Positions 7,958-21,238 of a stretch of DNA of 64,000 bases are shown piece after piece (position 1 is the stretch's first letter; each line of letters starts with the position of its first letter). This DNA comes from Azospirillum sp. TSH58 (GTDB taxonomy: Bacteria > Pseudomonadota > Alphaproteobacteria > Azospirillales > Azospirillaceae), in assembly GCF_003119115.1 (NCBI RefSeq), contig NZ_CP022367.1, positions 979,501 to 1,043,500 of the forward strand. Direction: 5' to 3'. The notes under the pieces were generated by a model that was not told where the DNA came from, made no database searches, and saw only the letters and a program-made list of their open reading frames with translations. The position numbers and the translations under genes were made by a program.

Positions 7958-9349
7958 ATGACCCCGGTGGACAGCGCCAACGGAACCGGTGCGGACGCCA
8001 CCGGTCATGGGGTGGGCCTGTGGGAGGCGGTGCGCGTCTGGGCGCGGATCGCGGCGCTGAGCTTCGGCGGGCCGGCCGGCCAGATCGCCATGATGCACCG
8101 CGTCGTGGTGGACGAGAAGAAGTGGATCGGGGAGGAGCGGTTCCTCCACGCCCTGAACTACTGCATGCTGCTGCCGGGGCCGGAGGCGCAGCAGCTGGCC
8201 GTCTACATCGGCTGGCTGATGCACCGGACGGTGGGCGGGTTGATCGCCGGTATCCTGTTCATTCTGCCGGGCGCGCTGGCCATCATGGCGCTCAGCCTCC
8301 TTTACGCGACGCTGGGGAACACCGGGCCGGTGCAGGGGCTGTTCTTCGGGCTGAAGGCGGCGGTGCTGGCCGTCGTGCTGGAGGCGGTGGTCCGCGTCGG
8401 GCGGCGCACGCTGAAGAACGGGGCGATGGTCGCCCTGTCGGCGGCGGCCTTCCTGGCGATCTTCGCCTTCGACGTCCCGTTCCCCCTGATCATCCTGACC
8501 GCCGCCCTGATCGGGCTGGCCGGGGCGCGGCTGGGCGTCTCCGCCTTCCGGCCGGTGCCGCACGGGCCGGGCCCGTCCGCCAACCGGACCAGCCTGCTGG
8601 GGGAGGGGACGCCGGACCACGCGCGCCCTTCGACCGGCTGGTCGCTGCGCGTCGGGGCGGTGTGCCTCGCCCTGTGGCTGGGGCCGGTGCTGGCGCTGCT
8701 GCTGACGCTGGGGCCGGACAACACCTTCACCGGCATCGCCGTCTTCTTCTCCAAGATGGCGGTGGTGACCTTCGGCGGCGCCTACGCCGTGCTGGCCTAT
8801 GTGGCGCAGCAGGCGGTGGAGACCTATGGCTGGCTCTATCCCGGCGAGATGCTGGACGGGCTGGGCATGGCGGAGACGACGCCGGGGCCGCTGATCATGG
8901 TGGTGCAGTTCGTGGGGTTCCTCGGCGCGCTGCGCGATCCGGGGGCGCTGCCGCCGCTGCTGGCCGGGGTGCTGGGCGGGCTGCTGACCACCTGGGTCAC
9001 CTTCGTGCCCTGCTTCCTGTGGATCTTCCTCGGCGCGCCCTATGTCGAGGCGCTGCGCGGCAACCGGATGCTCGGCGCCGCCCTGTCGGCGATCACCGCG
9101 GCGGTGGTCGGGGTGATCCTGAATCTGGCGCTGTGGTTCGCCCTGCACACGCTGTTCGCCCGCCTGGAAGCGGTGTCCGTCGCCGGGATGAGGCTGGACC
9201 TGCCCGTTCTCGCCAGTGTCAACCTGCCCGCCCTGGCGCTGACCGTCGCTGCGGTGCTGGCGGTGTTCCGCTTCAAGGCGGGGATGCTGCCCACCCTGGG
9301 CGCCTGCGCGCTGGCCGGCGTGGCGCTGCGCATGGCGGGCGTAGCCTGA
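7958..9349 (+). CDS. chrA: Chromate efflux transporter ChrA
   Basis: A 463-residue integral membrane protein of the CHR family with the duplicated two-half layout of long-chain ChrA. Each half has the family's GG(P/A) signatures: LSFGGPAGQIAMM with LNYCMLLPGPEAQQL in the first, and VVTFGGAYAVLAYV with MAETTPGPLIMVVQ in the second. It exports chromate, usually by proton or sulfate exchange. The start at 7958 follows a TAGGAG ribosome-binding site; the frame stays open upstream to 7478 through the kinase gene, which is spurious. A large hairpin overlaps its stop codon. Confidence 0.93.
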   Translation: MTPVDSANGTGADATGHGVGLWEAVRVWARIAALSFGGPAGQIAMMHRVVVDEKKWIGEERFLHALNYCMLLPGPEAQQLAVYIGWLMHRTVGGLIAGILFILPGALAIMALSLLYATLGNTGPVQGLFFGLKAAVLAVVLEAVVRVGRRTLKNGAMVALSAAAFLAIFAFDVPFPLIILTAALIGLAGARLGVSAFRPVPHGPGPSANRTSLLGEGTPDHARPSTGWSLRVGAVCLALWLGPVLALLLTLGPDNTFTGIAVFFSKMAVVTFGGAYAVLAYVAQQAVETYGWLYPGEMLDGLGMAETTPGPLIMVVQFVGFLGALRDPGALPPLLAGVLGGLLTTWVTFVPCFLWIFLGAPYVEALRGNRMLGAALSAITAAVVGVILNLALWFALHTLFARLEAVSVAGMRLDLPVLASVNLPALALTVAAVLAVFRFKAGMLPTLGACALAGVALRMAGVA

Positions 9350-9376
9350 GGCGACGGAGTCGCCGCAGGCTACGCC
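9338..9376. terminator. Bidirectional hairpin at the end of chrA
   Basis: An 11-bp outer stem (GGCGTAGCCTG with its complement at 9366-9376) and a 6-bp inner stem (GGCGAC/GTCGCC) close on a 3-base loop, with one A-G mismatch between the stems. It includes the chrA stop codon and ends 9 bases before the end of the small minus-strand gene. No T-run follows on either side, so termination is inferred from the position between convergent genes. Confidence 0.6.
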
Positions 9377-9385
9377 GGGTCCGGT

Positions 9386-9556
9386 TCAATGCATCTCCTG
9401 AACCTGGGCGATGCGTTCGGTGATTCCTTCGAGGCGGCGGGACAGCTGGACCTCGTCCTCCGGCGCGATCTGGCCCTTGCGTTGGGCAAGCCGCAGGGCC
9501 GCTTGCGCCTCCTCCAGGCAATCGAGCGTGTGACGCACGTAGTCGTGTTGGGCCAT
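9386..9556 (-). CDS. Small conserved-looking hypothetical protein, 56 residues
   Basis: This short frame encodes 56 residues, starting MAQHDYVRHTLDCLEEAQAA and ending in IAQVQEMH. On the minus strand a GAGGAGGA ribosome-binding site lies about 7 bases before the ATG. The composition is charged and helix-forming (many Ala, Arg, Glu, Gln), consistent with two amphipathic helices, unlike the arginine-rich shadow frame that overlaps it. No family is recognised. It is convergent with chrA and lies downstream of the GST gene on the same strand, separated from it by 147 bases. Confidence 0.7.
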   Translation of the reverse strand: MAQHDYVRHTLDCLEEAQAALRLAQRKGQIAPEDEVQLSRRLEGITERIAQVQEMH

Positions 9557-9703
9557 GCCCCCATCCTCCTCAACCGTTCTGCAACCAAAGCGAAACAGAC
9601 CGGTACGGATGGGGTTCCACCTTCTGGCGGGGCCTATCCCGCTCGGACAGATCGAGTCGCGAGAGCCCTGATATGGATTTTCCCGCAGAGAGCGTGGGAA
9701 AAG

Positions 9704-10372
9704 TCAGAAATCCAGGTCGGCGTAATGGCGGGGTGGCGGGCAGCCGGGAATGCTGTCGGACAGCAGGCCGCGGAAGCTGGGGCGCGACTTGATGCGGGCG
9801 TACCAGTCCTTCGCCTCCGGCACCTTGTCCCACGGGACGTTGTCCACGTAATCGACGCAGGACAGCGCCGCCGCCGCCGCGATGTCGGCCACCGTGAAGT
9901 TGGAGCCGGCCAGCCAGGGGCGGCGTTCCGACAGGAAGGCGATGTATTCCATGTGGTACTGGATGTTCGCCAGACCGGCGCGGATCGCCGGGGCGTAGGG
10001 ATGGCCCTGGCCGGACAGCCGCTTGATCAGCTTCTCGCCGACCAGATTCTCGGTCACCTCGCGGTCGAAGGTCCGGGTGAACCAGTCGACGATCCGGCGC
10101 ACCTCGGCGCGGGCCGCCACCTCCCGCGGCATCAGGGCCACGTCGGGATAGGCCTCCTCCAGATACTCCAGAACGGGCAGCCCGCCGGCCACGACGGTTC
10201 CGTCCTCCTCCACCAGCACCGGCGGCTCGCCGGCGGGGTTGAGCATCAGGAAATCCTCGCGCCGTTCCCACGGCTTCTCGATGACCGATTCGAAGGGGAG
10301 ACCCTTCTCGGCCAGCATCACCCGCGCGACGCGGGACAAGGGATGGAGGGGGTGGTGATGGAGTGTCCGCAT
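9704..10372 (-). CDS. Glutathione S-transferase family protein
   Basis: A 222-residue soluble protein with an N-terminal thioredoxin-like domain (residues 1-75; HPLSRVARVMLAEKG, then EPPVLVEEDG with the cis-proline) and an all-helical C-terminal domain. The C-terminal domain has the family's capping motif in NFTVADIAAAAALS. It probably conjugates glutathione to an electrophile or acts as a peroxidase; the substrate is unknown. The ATG at 10372 begins the conserved first strand directly. It is transcribed away from the nearby acetyltransferase end after about 100 bases. Confidence 0.93.
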   Translation of the reverse strand: MRTLHHHPLHPLSRVARVMLAEKGLPFESVIEKPWERREDFLMLNPAGEPPVLVEEDGTVVAGGLPVLEYLEEAYPDVALMPREVAARAEVRRIVDWFTRTFDREVTENLVGEKLIKRLSGQGHPYAPAIRAGLANIQYHMEYIAFLSERRPWLAGSNFTVADIAAAAALSCVDYVDNVPWDKVPEAKDWYARIKSRPSFRGLLSDSIPGCPPPRHYADLDF

Positions 10373-10473
10373 GCCGGGCCGGACTGTAGCGTATGGGGAG
10401 CGTGGAAAACAGTCTGCGCTTTGGCCTGTGACGCCGCTCCTTCGGCTTATGGATTAACCGTGCCGAGAGGGTG

Positions 10474-10929
10474 TCAAAGGGCGGATTTGCGGTAGACCAC
10501 CAGGGGGTCGGCATCCCCTCCGCTTTCGGCGGCGGGGACCGGGGTCCAGCCGTTGTGCTCGTAGAAGGCGCGGGCCGCCGCGTTGCGCGAGGCGCAGGCG
10601 AGTTCCGCGGAGCCGCGCAGCAGGGTCAGCGCCTCGCGCAGCAGCGCGCTGCCGATGCCCCGCCCGCGCCACAGCGGGGCGATGAACAGGTTGTGGATGA
10701 AGCGGTCCGCCACATCGACGGAGATGAAGCCGACCACGCCGCCGCCGGCTTCCGCCACCAGCACCTCTTCCCCGTCCACGCAGTCGTAATAGTCGTCCAG
10801 GCCGAAGCGGTCCTCGGGCTGCCAGGAGAAGGCGGCGCGGCGCCCGTGCAGGAAGATGTCGGCGCAGCGCGGCCCGTCGGCCGCCGTGGCGAAGCGAATG
10901 TTGATGCGCAAGCCGTCCTCTGCCGGCAT
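10474..10929 (-). CDS. GNAT-family N-acetyltransferase
   Basis: A 151-residue acetyltransferase. The acetyl-CoA motif A is RGRGIGSALLREAL near residues 89-102, preceded by the family beta strand IHNLFIAPLW and followed by a motif B segment (ASRNAAARAFYEHNGW). The acceptor, which could be a small molecule or a protein N-terminus, cannot be deduced. It lies on the same strand as the GST gene, with a 101-base gap. It is preceded upstream by the gltB terminator, so it is probably expressed from its own promoter. Confidence 0.92.
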   Translation of the reverse strand: MPAEDGLRINIRFATAADGPRCADIFLHGRRAAFSWQPEDRFGLDDYYDCVDGEEVLVAEAGGGVVGFISVDVADRFIHNLFIAPLWRGRGIGSALLREALTLLRGSAELACASRNAAARAFYEHNGWTPVPAAESGGDADPLVVYRKSAL

Positions 10930-11043
10930 GACGCCCTCCCGTGTGGTTGCGGATGCCCCCAGGCGGTCCTAACAACCCGTGCCGCACCAGATTATTCCAA
11001 GAACCGGCGCTCTGAAAAGGACGCCCGTGCCGTTGCCGGCGTG

Positions 11044-11077
11044 AAAAACGGCGGCCCGGTTACCCCGGACCGCCGTT
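11044..11077 (-). terminator. Intrinsic terminator of gltB
   Basis: On the minus strand a 13-bp stem (one mismatch; AACGGCGG and its partner at either end) closes on a TAAC-type loop and is followed by a run of five T residues (plus-strand AAAAA at 11044-11048). It lies about 40 bases after the gltB stop. Confidence 0.8.
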
Positions 11078-11116
11078 CGCGTATGCACAATCGACCTGAG
11101 ACTTATTGCTTGGGTC

Positions 11117-15664
<4,548 letters not shown>

Positions 15665-15772
15665 CGGTGGACCCTTTCAATCAGTCTGTTCGGAAAGGGG
15701 ACTTCGCCCCTTCACCCCCGCCAAGGGCCGAAATGGACCCCTGGAACCCGCGGAATTATGGATTGGTTTGAC

Positions 15773-17236
15773 TTATTCAGCCGCGACGGCGACCGGCGTC
15801 TCGGCCTTCGCCCTGGCGTAGGCGTGGATGCCCTCCGCCGCGTCGCGGCCGTCGCGGATGGCCCACACCACCAGCGAGGCGCCGCGCACGATGTCGCCGG
15901 CGGCGAACACGCCCTCCAGGTTGGTCATCTTGCTGCGGTGGTCGACCAGCAGCGTGCCCCAGCGGGTGACCTTCAGCTCCGCCTCGCCGAACAGGGTGGG
16001 CAGGTCCTCCGGCTCGAAGCCGAGCGCCTTGATGACCAGATCGGCCTGGACCGTGAACTCCGACCCCTCGATCACCTGCGGGGTCTGGCGGCCCGTGGCG
16101 TCGGCCACGCCCAGATGGATGCGCACGGCGCGCACGCCGGTCACCACCGAGTCGCCCCCCCGATTTTCACCAACAAAGCCTTCCGGGGCGGCCTGCCAGA
16201 TGAACTCCACGCCCTCTTCCTCGGCGTGGGCGACCTCGCGCTGCGAGCCCGGCATGTTCTTGCGGTCGCGGCGGTACAGACACTTGACCGACGCCGCGCC
16301 CTGGCGGATGGCCGTGCGCACGCAGTCCATGGCGGTGTCGCCGCCGCCCAGCACCACCACATGCTTGCCCGCGGCGTTCAGGGAGCCGTTCTCGTACGCC
16401 TCCACGCTGTCGCCCAGGCTGACCTTGTTGGAGGTGGTCAGGTAGTCCAGCGCCGCCACGATGTTGCCAAGGCCCGAGCCCGGCGCCTTGATGTCGCGCG
16501 CCTTGTAGACGCCGGTGGCGACCAGCACGGCGACGTGCTTGCGGCGCAGCTCCGGCAGGGAGGCGTCGCGGCCCACCTCGAAGTTCGGGTGGTAGACCAC
16601 CCCGGCGTCGGCCAGCAGCTGCACGCGGCGCTCGACCACCGACTTCTCCAGCTTGAAGCCGGGGATGCCGTAGACCAGCAGGCCGCCCATGCGGTCGTAG
16701 CGGTCGTAGACATGCACCTCGTAGCCCTTGGCGCGCAGCTCCTCGGCGGCGGCGAGGCCGGCGGGGCCGGCGCCGATGATGCCAACCGAGACGCCCAGCT
16801 CACGCGACGGCTTGCGCGGCTTCACCCAGCCCTGATCCCAGGCGGTGTCGTTGATGTACTTCTCCACCGACCCGATGGTGACGGCGCCGTGGGTGGACTG
16901 CTCGATGACGCAGTTGCCTTCGCACAGGCGGTCCTGCGGGCAGATGCGGCCGCAGATCTCCGGGAAGTTGTTGGTGGCCTGGGAGACCTCATAGGCCTCC
17001 TCCAGCCGGCCTTCGGAGGTCAGCTTCAGCCAGTCGGGGATGTTGTTGGAGACCGGGCAGTGCACTTGGCAGAAGGGAACGCCGCACTGCGAGCAGCGGT
17101 TGGCCTGCTCGTTGGCGCGCTCGTCGCTGAAGCGGGCGTAGATCTCGGCGAAATCCTGGCGGCGCTCCGCGGCCGGGCGTTTGTCGGGCATCCGCTGCGC
17201 GGTGTGCACGAAGCCCAACATCCTCTGGTTCGCCAT
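15773..17236 (-). CDS. gltD: Glutamate synthase (NADPH), small (beta) subunit
   Basis: A 487-residue flavoprotein that oxidises NADPH and passes electrons through two 4Fe-4S clusters to GltB. The start MANQRMLGFVHT at 17236 matches the known mature protein; a 57-residue upstream extension is spurious. Cluster cysteines are in CSQCGVPFCQVHCP and CGRICPQDRLCEGNC. The FAD site is GAGPAGLAAAEEL and the NADPH site is VLGGGDTAMDC. Near residue 362 the stretch GFVGENRGGDS appears about four residues longer than the A. brasilense sequence I remember. It precedes gltB, the reverse of the enterobacterial order. Confidence 0.97.
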   Translation of the reverse strand: MANQRMLGFVHTAQRMPDKRPAAERRQDFAEIYARFSDERANEQANRCSQCGVPFCQVHCPVSNNIPDWLKLTSEGRLEEAYEVSQATNNFPEICGRICPQDRLCEGNCVIEQSTHGAVTIGSVEKYINDTAWDQGWVKPRKPSRELGVSVGIIGAGPAGLAAAEELRAKGYEVHVYDRYDRMGGLLVYGIPGFKLEKSVVERRVQLLADAGVVYHPNFEVGRDASLPELRRKHVAVLVATGVYKARDIKAPGSGLGNIVAALDYLTTSNKVSLGDSVEAYENGSLNAAGKHVVVLGGGDTAMDCVRTAIRQGAASVKCLYRRDRKNMPGSQREVAHAEEEGVEFIWQAAPEGFVGENRGGDSVVTGVRAVRIHLGVADATGRQTPQVIEGSEFTVQADLVIKALGFEPEDLPTLFGEAELKVTRWGTLLVDHRSKMTNLEGVFAAGDIVRGASLVVWAIRDGRDAAEGIHAYARAKAETPVAVAAE

Positions 17237-17627
17237 AACGCCTGCTCCTTCTTCCCGTGTCCCGTGCATGGGGACGGCGCCGGCGGCCGGGCGACCCTTT
17301 TCGTGCCGGTGGGGGCATGGCGAGGGGCGTGGCCGCAGTGAAAACGAAAGCCCGCGGTCACGCGGTCTGAACGTCATATACCGCAAGAGAAGGCGCCGCG
17401 CGAGCATATTTTCACCGTTAGGACAGCATGACTGACCAAACCGTGACTCGATGTCGCGGATGCCTCCGTAGACGGCGGGAGTGCCCCAAAAACAAGCAAG
17501 AAAATTAGGTCCGATCCGGGACTATCGCCCAATTCGGGGTATCGCCCCATGGGTCGTCGCCTTCGCCATGTTGCGCTGCTATAAGCCGGACATTGCCACC
17601 GCCATCCTGCCAGAGGCCCCGCGCCGC
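17237..17627. other. Intergenic region between divergent gltD and uppP
   Basis: About 390 bases without a convincing gene. It must hold the gltD-gltB promoter (minus strand) and the uppP promoter (plus strand). The frame of uppP is open back to 17481 but that extension looks unlike the family. On the minus strand a TATATG around 17375-17380 could be a -10 box. A GG/GC pair resembling a sigma-54 site has the wrong spacing. Nothing stronger is visible. Confidence 0.5.
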
Positions 17628-18428
17628 ATGTTGATCGACCAATATCTGGACGCCGCTCTGCTCGGCCTGATCGAAGGGCTGACCGAATTCCTGCCGGTCT
17701 CGTCCACCGGCCACCTGATCATTTTCGACACCCTGTTGGGCTTCGAAGGCCCGCCGGGCAAGGTGTTCGAGGTGGTGATCCAGCTCGGTGCGATCCTGGC
17801 GATCTGCACGGTCTATTTCGCCCGGCTGTGGAAGGTGGTCACCGGATTGAAGGACGATCCGGGCGCCCGCCACTTCGCCATGGCGGTGATCCTGGCCTTC
17901 CTGCCGGCGATGGTGCTGGGAGCGGCGCTGCACGGCGTCATCAAGGCGGTGCTGTTCAACCCGACGGTGGTCAGCGTCGCGCTGATCCTGGGCGGCGTGG
18001 CGATCCTGATGGCGGAACGGCTGGTCCCGGTCCCGCGCTACCACCAGATCGAGCGCTTCCCGGCGCCGCTCGCGCTGAAGATCGGCCTGTGCCAGTGCCT
18101 GGCGCTGGTGCCCGGCGTGTCGCGCTCGGGCGCCACGATCCTCGGCTCGCTGCTGATGGGGGTGGACCGGCGGACCGCCGCGGAATTCTCCTTCTTCCTG
18201 GCGATCCCGACCATGGCCGGCGCCACGGTCTACGACCTCTACAAGAACTGGAGCCTGATGACCGTCGACTCCGCGCTGCTGATCGGCGTCGGCTTCGTCA
18301 CCGCCTTCATCGCGGCGGCGCTGGTGGTCAAGGTGCTGGTGGACTTCGTCGGGCGCTACGGCTTCGCGCCCTTCGCCTGGTACCGCATCGCCATCGGGTC
18401 GGGGATGCTGGCGTTTCTTTACCTGTAA
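17628..18428 (+). CDS. uppP: Undecaprenyl-diphosphatase UppP (BacA)
   Basis: A 266-residue polytopic membrane enzyme that dephosphorylates undecaprenyl pyrophosphate to recycle the lipid carrier for peptidoglycan and O-antigen. Both family signatures are present: EGLTEFLPVSSTGHL near residues 15-29 and PGVSRSGATILGSL near residues 162-175. The ATG at 17628 gives the usual length and start (MLIDQYLDAALLGLIEGLTE); upstream ATGs at 17481 and 17568 would add an atypical extension. It is monocistronic and convergent with the MFS gene, 21 bases apart. Confidence 0.95.
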   Translation: MLIDQYLDAALLGLIEGLTEFLPVSSTGHLIIFDTLLGFEGPPGKVFEVVIQLGAILAICTVYFARLWKVVTGLKDDPGARHFAMAVILAFLPAMVLGAALHGVIKAVLFNPTVVSVALILGGVAILMAERLVPVPRYHQIERFPAPLALKIGLCQCLALVPGVSRSGATILGSLLMGVDRRTAAEFSFFLAIPTMAGATVYDLYKNWSLMTVDSALLIGVGFVTAFIAAALVVKVLVDFVGRYGFAPFAWYRIAIGSGMLAFLYL

Positions 18429-18449
18429 GCGGCGGGCTTCCCGCGCGCC

Positions 18450-19637
18450 TCAGCCCTGTTGGGCGACGGCGCGCGAGGAGGCCGCGGCGATGACCAGCGC
18501 CAGCGCGGCGACCAGGGCGAAGGAAAAGCCCACCGTGCTGGCCTCCGCCACGAAGCCGAGAAGGGCCGGGCCGGTCAGCACGCCGGCGTAGCCGAGGGTC
18601 GCCACCGCGGCGATGGCCTGGCCGGCTTCCTCCTCCGCCTTGGCGCCGGCGGCGCTGAACAGCACCGGCACCACGTTCGACAGGCCGAGTCCGGTCAACC
18701 CGAAGCCGACGACCGCCACCACCGGCCCGCCGCCGGTGAGCGCGACCGCCAGGCCGGCGAAGGCCAGCACGGCGCCGGCGCGGACCAGAACCGGCCCGCC
18801 GAAGCGCTGGCGCAGCCGGTCGCCGCAGAAGCGGCCCACCGCCATGGCGCCGGAAAAGACGGCGAAGCCCAGCGCCGCGATGGACGCCGCACCCCCCAGA
18901 TCCTCGCGCAGATAGACGGCGCTCCAGTCCAGGATCGCGCCCTCGCTCATGAAGGCGAGGAAGGTCAGCGATCCCAGCAGCAGCGTGCCGCGGTCGGGCA
19001 GGGCGAGGCCCGCCGGCTCCGCCCGCCGGTCGGCGCTTCCGGGCAGGAGGCGGCGGTGCAGCGCAAAGAACAGGAGCAACAGCGCCGCCGCGAGGATGGA
19101 CGCCTGGACCGAAGGCGGCAGGATTTGCAGCAGCAGGCCGCCCACGCCGGCGCCGAACAGGCCGCCCAGGCTCCACATGCCGTGCAGCGACGACATGATG
19201 GGCCGCCCGAGATGGCGCTCCACCAGGGCGCCGTGGGCGTTCATCGCCACGTCCATGGTGCCGCCCGCCGCCCCGAACAGGAACAGCACCGCGCACAGCG
19301 ACAGCAGATCCGGCATCAGCGCCGGCAGCGGCAGGATCGCGGCGAAGGCCACGGCGGTGAACCGGATCACCGGGGCGCTTCCGACGCGGCCGAGCAGCGC
19401 GCCCGTGCCGACCATCGCGGTCAGAGCCCCGGCGGCAAGGCAGAGCAGGGCGACGCCGAGCACGCCGGGGCTGAGGTCCAGGTGGTCCTTGATCGCCGGG
19501 ATCTGGGTGGCCCAGACGCCAAAGGCGGAGCCATTGACGAAGAAGGCCGTCAGGGAGGCCAGCCGGGCGCCCGGCGCGCGGTCGGCGAATTCCCGTATGG
19601 TGAAATCCTGCGTTGCGGCCTGCATGACGTCCCGCAC
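18450..19637 (-). CDS. MFS transporter
   Basis: A 395-residue major facilitator protein with about twelve hydrophobic segments. The loop after helix 2 has GTGALLGRVGSAP, and the region after helix 4 has GTMDVAMNAHGALVERHLG. This is similar to the bacterial family often named after YbjJ. Substrate is unknown. An internal Met four codons in (19625) is an alternative start. It ends facing uppP. The NDUFA9-like gene upstream on the same strand has a terminator between them, so this gene should have its own promoter in the 19638-19757 gap. Confidence 0.9.
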   Translation of the reverse strand: MRDVMQAATQDFTIREFADRAPGARLASLTAFFVNGSAFGVWATQIPAIKDHLDLSPGVLGVALLCLAAGALTAMVGTGALLGRVGSAPVIRFTAVAFAAILPLPALMPDLLSLCAVLFLFGAAGGTMDVAMNAHGALVERHLGRPIMSSLHGMWSLGGLFGAGVGGLLLQILPPSVQASILAAALLLLFFALHRRLLPGSADRRAEPAGLALPDRGTLLLGSLTFLAFMSEGAILDWSAVYLREDLGGAASIAALGFAVFSGAMAVGRFCGDRLRQRFGGPVLVRAGAVLAFAGLAVALTGGGPVVAVVGFGLTGLGLSNVVPVLFSAAGAKAEEEAGQAIAAVATLGYAGVLTGPALLGFVAEASTVGFSFALVAALALVIAAASSRAVAQQG

Positions 19638-19757
19638 CCCCTCCGTCGTCCCGATGAAGGGGCCAGATGCGGCAGCGACGCGCGGGAATCAAGGCCGCCC
19701 GCCGCAGGGCACCCTTGCGCGGCGCCGTCCTGCGGGGCGGCAGGCCCCCGAAACGAC

Positions 19758-19784
19758 GAAAGCCCCGGCGGGGCCGGGGCTTTC
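19758..19784 (-). terminator. Terminator after the NDUFA9-like gene
   Basis: A perfect 12-bp stem, GAAAGCCCCGGC with its complement at 19773-19784, and a 3-base loop, 26 bases beyond the stop of the minus-strand gene. The A/T at the stem base gives weak T-runs in either direction. Confidence 0.7.
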
Positions 19785-19810
19785 GCTTCGATGGCGCGGG
19801 GCCTGCGGGG

Positions 19811-20800
19811 TCAGTGCGCGCCGGAATGGTTGCCGGCGTCGCGCGGCGTCGTGTTGGAGCGGCCGCCGACGATGAAGCGCGACAGGTAGGTCGGCAGGAC
19901 GACCTCGCAGCTCGACAGGTTGGTGATGCCCAGCTCCTTGAAGCCCGGCGCGCCGGGGGCGGCGACGTTGTCGGTCTTCAGCATCTCCACCTGATCGCGG
20001 GTCAGCGGCGGGGCGATGATCGGCGGCGCCTTCTCCAGCAGGCCGCCCAGCGTCTCCGCCACGTTCCAGGGAATCGGGACGAGGAAGCGCTTGCGGCGGA
20101 TCTCCCGCAGCATGAGCTGCATCAGCTCCTTGAAGCTGTAGACGCGCGGGCCGCCCAGCTCGAAGGTCCGGCCGGCCGCCGAATCGAGTGTCGCGGCGGC
20201 GGCGATGGCGTCGGCCAGATCGCCGACATAGACCGGCTGGAACTTCGTCGCCCCGCCGATCAGCGGCAGCGCCGGGGAGACCTGCGCCATGGCGGCGAAC
20301 TTGTTGAAGAAGCCGTCCTCCGGCCCGAAGACGATGCTGGGACGGATGATGGCGGCGCCGGGGAAGGCCTGCATCACCGCCTGCTCGCCCGCCGCCTTGG
20401 ACTTGGCGTAGGCGGAGGCCGACTTGGCGTCGGCGCCGATGGCCGAGACATGGACGAGATGGCGCACGCCGCTGGCCTTGGCGATGCGGGCGATGCGCGC
20501 CGGGGCGTCGACGTGCACGGTCTGGAAGTTCCAGGCCCCGCGCTCGTAGAGCGTGCCGATCAGGTTGATGACGGTGTCCGCGCCCTGGATGGCCCGCGCG
20601 ACGGACTGGTCGTCCTTCACGTCGGCGGCCATCGGCACGATCTGGCCGACCGAGCCGGCGGTCTTCAGGAAATTGGCCTGGTTCGGATGGCGCGACACCA
20701 CGCGCACGATGGCGCCGGTCTTGGCGAGGCGGCGAATGAGGTGGCGGCCGACGAATCCCGAACCGCCGAACACCGTGACCACTTCAGAGCGATAGGACAT
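19811..20800 (-). CDS. NDUFA9-like atypical SDR (complex I NDUFA9 subunit family)
   Basis: A 329-residue NAD(P)-binding protein. The start at 20800 places the nucleotide motif FGGSGFVGRHLIRRLAKTG directly after a short strand, as in the atypical SDR/NDUFA9 family; the open frame upstream to 21025 is spurious. The catalytic-type YAKSKAAGE is present (residues about 129-137). Alphaproteobacterial relatives are called complex I NDUFA9 subunit family proteins, although here no nuo genes are nearby. It may have a role in quinone or lipid metabolism or in complex I assembly; this is inferred from family only. Confidence 0.88.
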   Translation of the reverse strand: MSYRSEVVTVFGGSGFVGRHLIRRLAKTGAIVRVVSRHPNQANFLKTAGSVGQIVPMAADVKDDQSVARAIQGADTVINLIGTLYERGAWNFQTVHVDAPARIARIAKASGVRHLVHVSAIGADAKSASAYAKSKAAGEQAVMQAFPGAAIIRPSIVFGPEDGFFNKFAAMAQVSPALPLIGGATKFQPVYVGDLADAIAAAATLDSAAGRTFELGGPRVYSFKELMQLMLREIRRKRFLVPIPWNVAETLGGLLEKAPPIIAPPLTRDQVEMLKTDNVAAPGAPGFKELGITNLSSCEVVLPTYLSRFIVGGRSNTTPRDAGNHSGAH

Positions 20801-20984
20801 CGACCTTCTCCCGTGCCGTTGGGCCCGCAAATTCTTCCCTCCGGGCCGCCAGCCCGCGAGGCGGGGCGACCGGATCGGGGGTTGCTTATATAGAAACCTC
20901 CGGGGGGAGGCTAGGGCCTGACGCGCCGCCCGCGGCCCATTTCGCGTCCGGCAGCGCTTTCCGCGCGAAAGTGAAAAAAAGCTG

Positions 20985-21013
20985 TTGACGGGTCTCCGCC
21001 GGACGGCTACATA
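20985..21013 (+). promoter_or_regulatory. Sigma-70-type promoter of tRNA-Leu
   Basis: TTGACG at 20985-20990 and TACATA at 21008-21013 are separated by 17 bases. The -10 box ends about 15 bases before the first base of the tRNA, so transcription would start just upstream of the mature 5' end. Confidence 0.75.
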
Positions 21014-21028
21014 AGCGGCCCACACCGA

Positions 21029-21115
21029 GCCCAGGTGGCGGAATTGGTAGACGCGCAGGTTTCAGGTACCTGTGGCAGAAATGTCGTGGAAGTTCGAGTC
21101 TTCTCCTGGGCACCA
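21029..21115 (+). tRNA. tRNA-Leu (anticodon CAG)
   Basis: An 87-base class II tRNA. The 7-bp acceptor stem GCCCAGG pairs with CCTGGGC, and the CCA end is encoded (21113-21115). The anticodon stem CAGGT/ACCTG encloses the loop TTCAGGT, giving anticodon CAG at 21063-21065. A long variable arm and the TTCGAGT T-loop follow. It reads CUG, the dominant leucine codon in this GC-rich genome. No integrase or duplicated 3' end is visible nearby. Confidence 0.97.
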
Positions 21116-21238
21116 TATCTACCCGGCTGCGCCGCATGCTACGGACCTCCCCCAGCGGGACGGAAAGGTAGCAGAGCGGCGTTCGTCGTTTCTGGGGTCC
21201 GTGGCCGGGGGCCGTCCTACTGAGCGGGAAGCCACCCA

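Noticed and set aside
9678..9702. TTTTCCCGC...GTGGGAAAA hairpin next to the GST stop
   Set aside because: The A/T runs belong to the stem itself, and no T-run follows on the GST strand, so a terminator call is not supported.
17390..17410. A sigma-54-like GG...GC pair upstream of gltD on the minus strand
   Set aside because: The GG and GC are separated by 11 bases instead of the required 10 and the flanking bases do not match the consensus.
21029..21238. tRNA-Leu as an integration site
   Set aside because: There is no integrase nearby and no duplicate of the tRNA 3' end downstream within the window.
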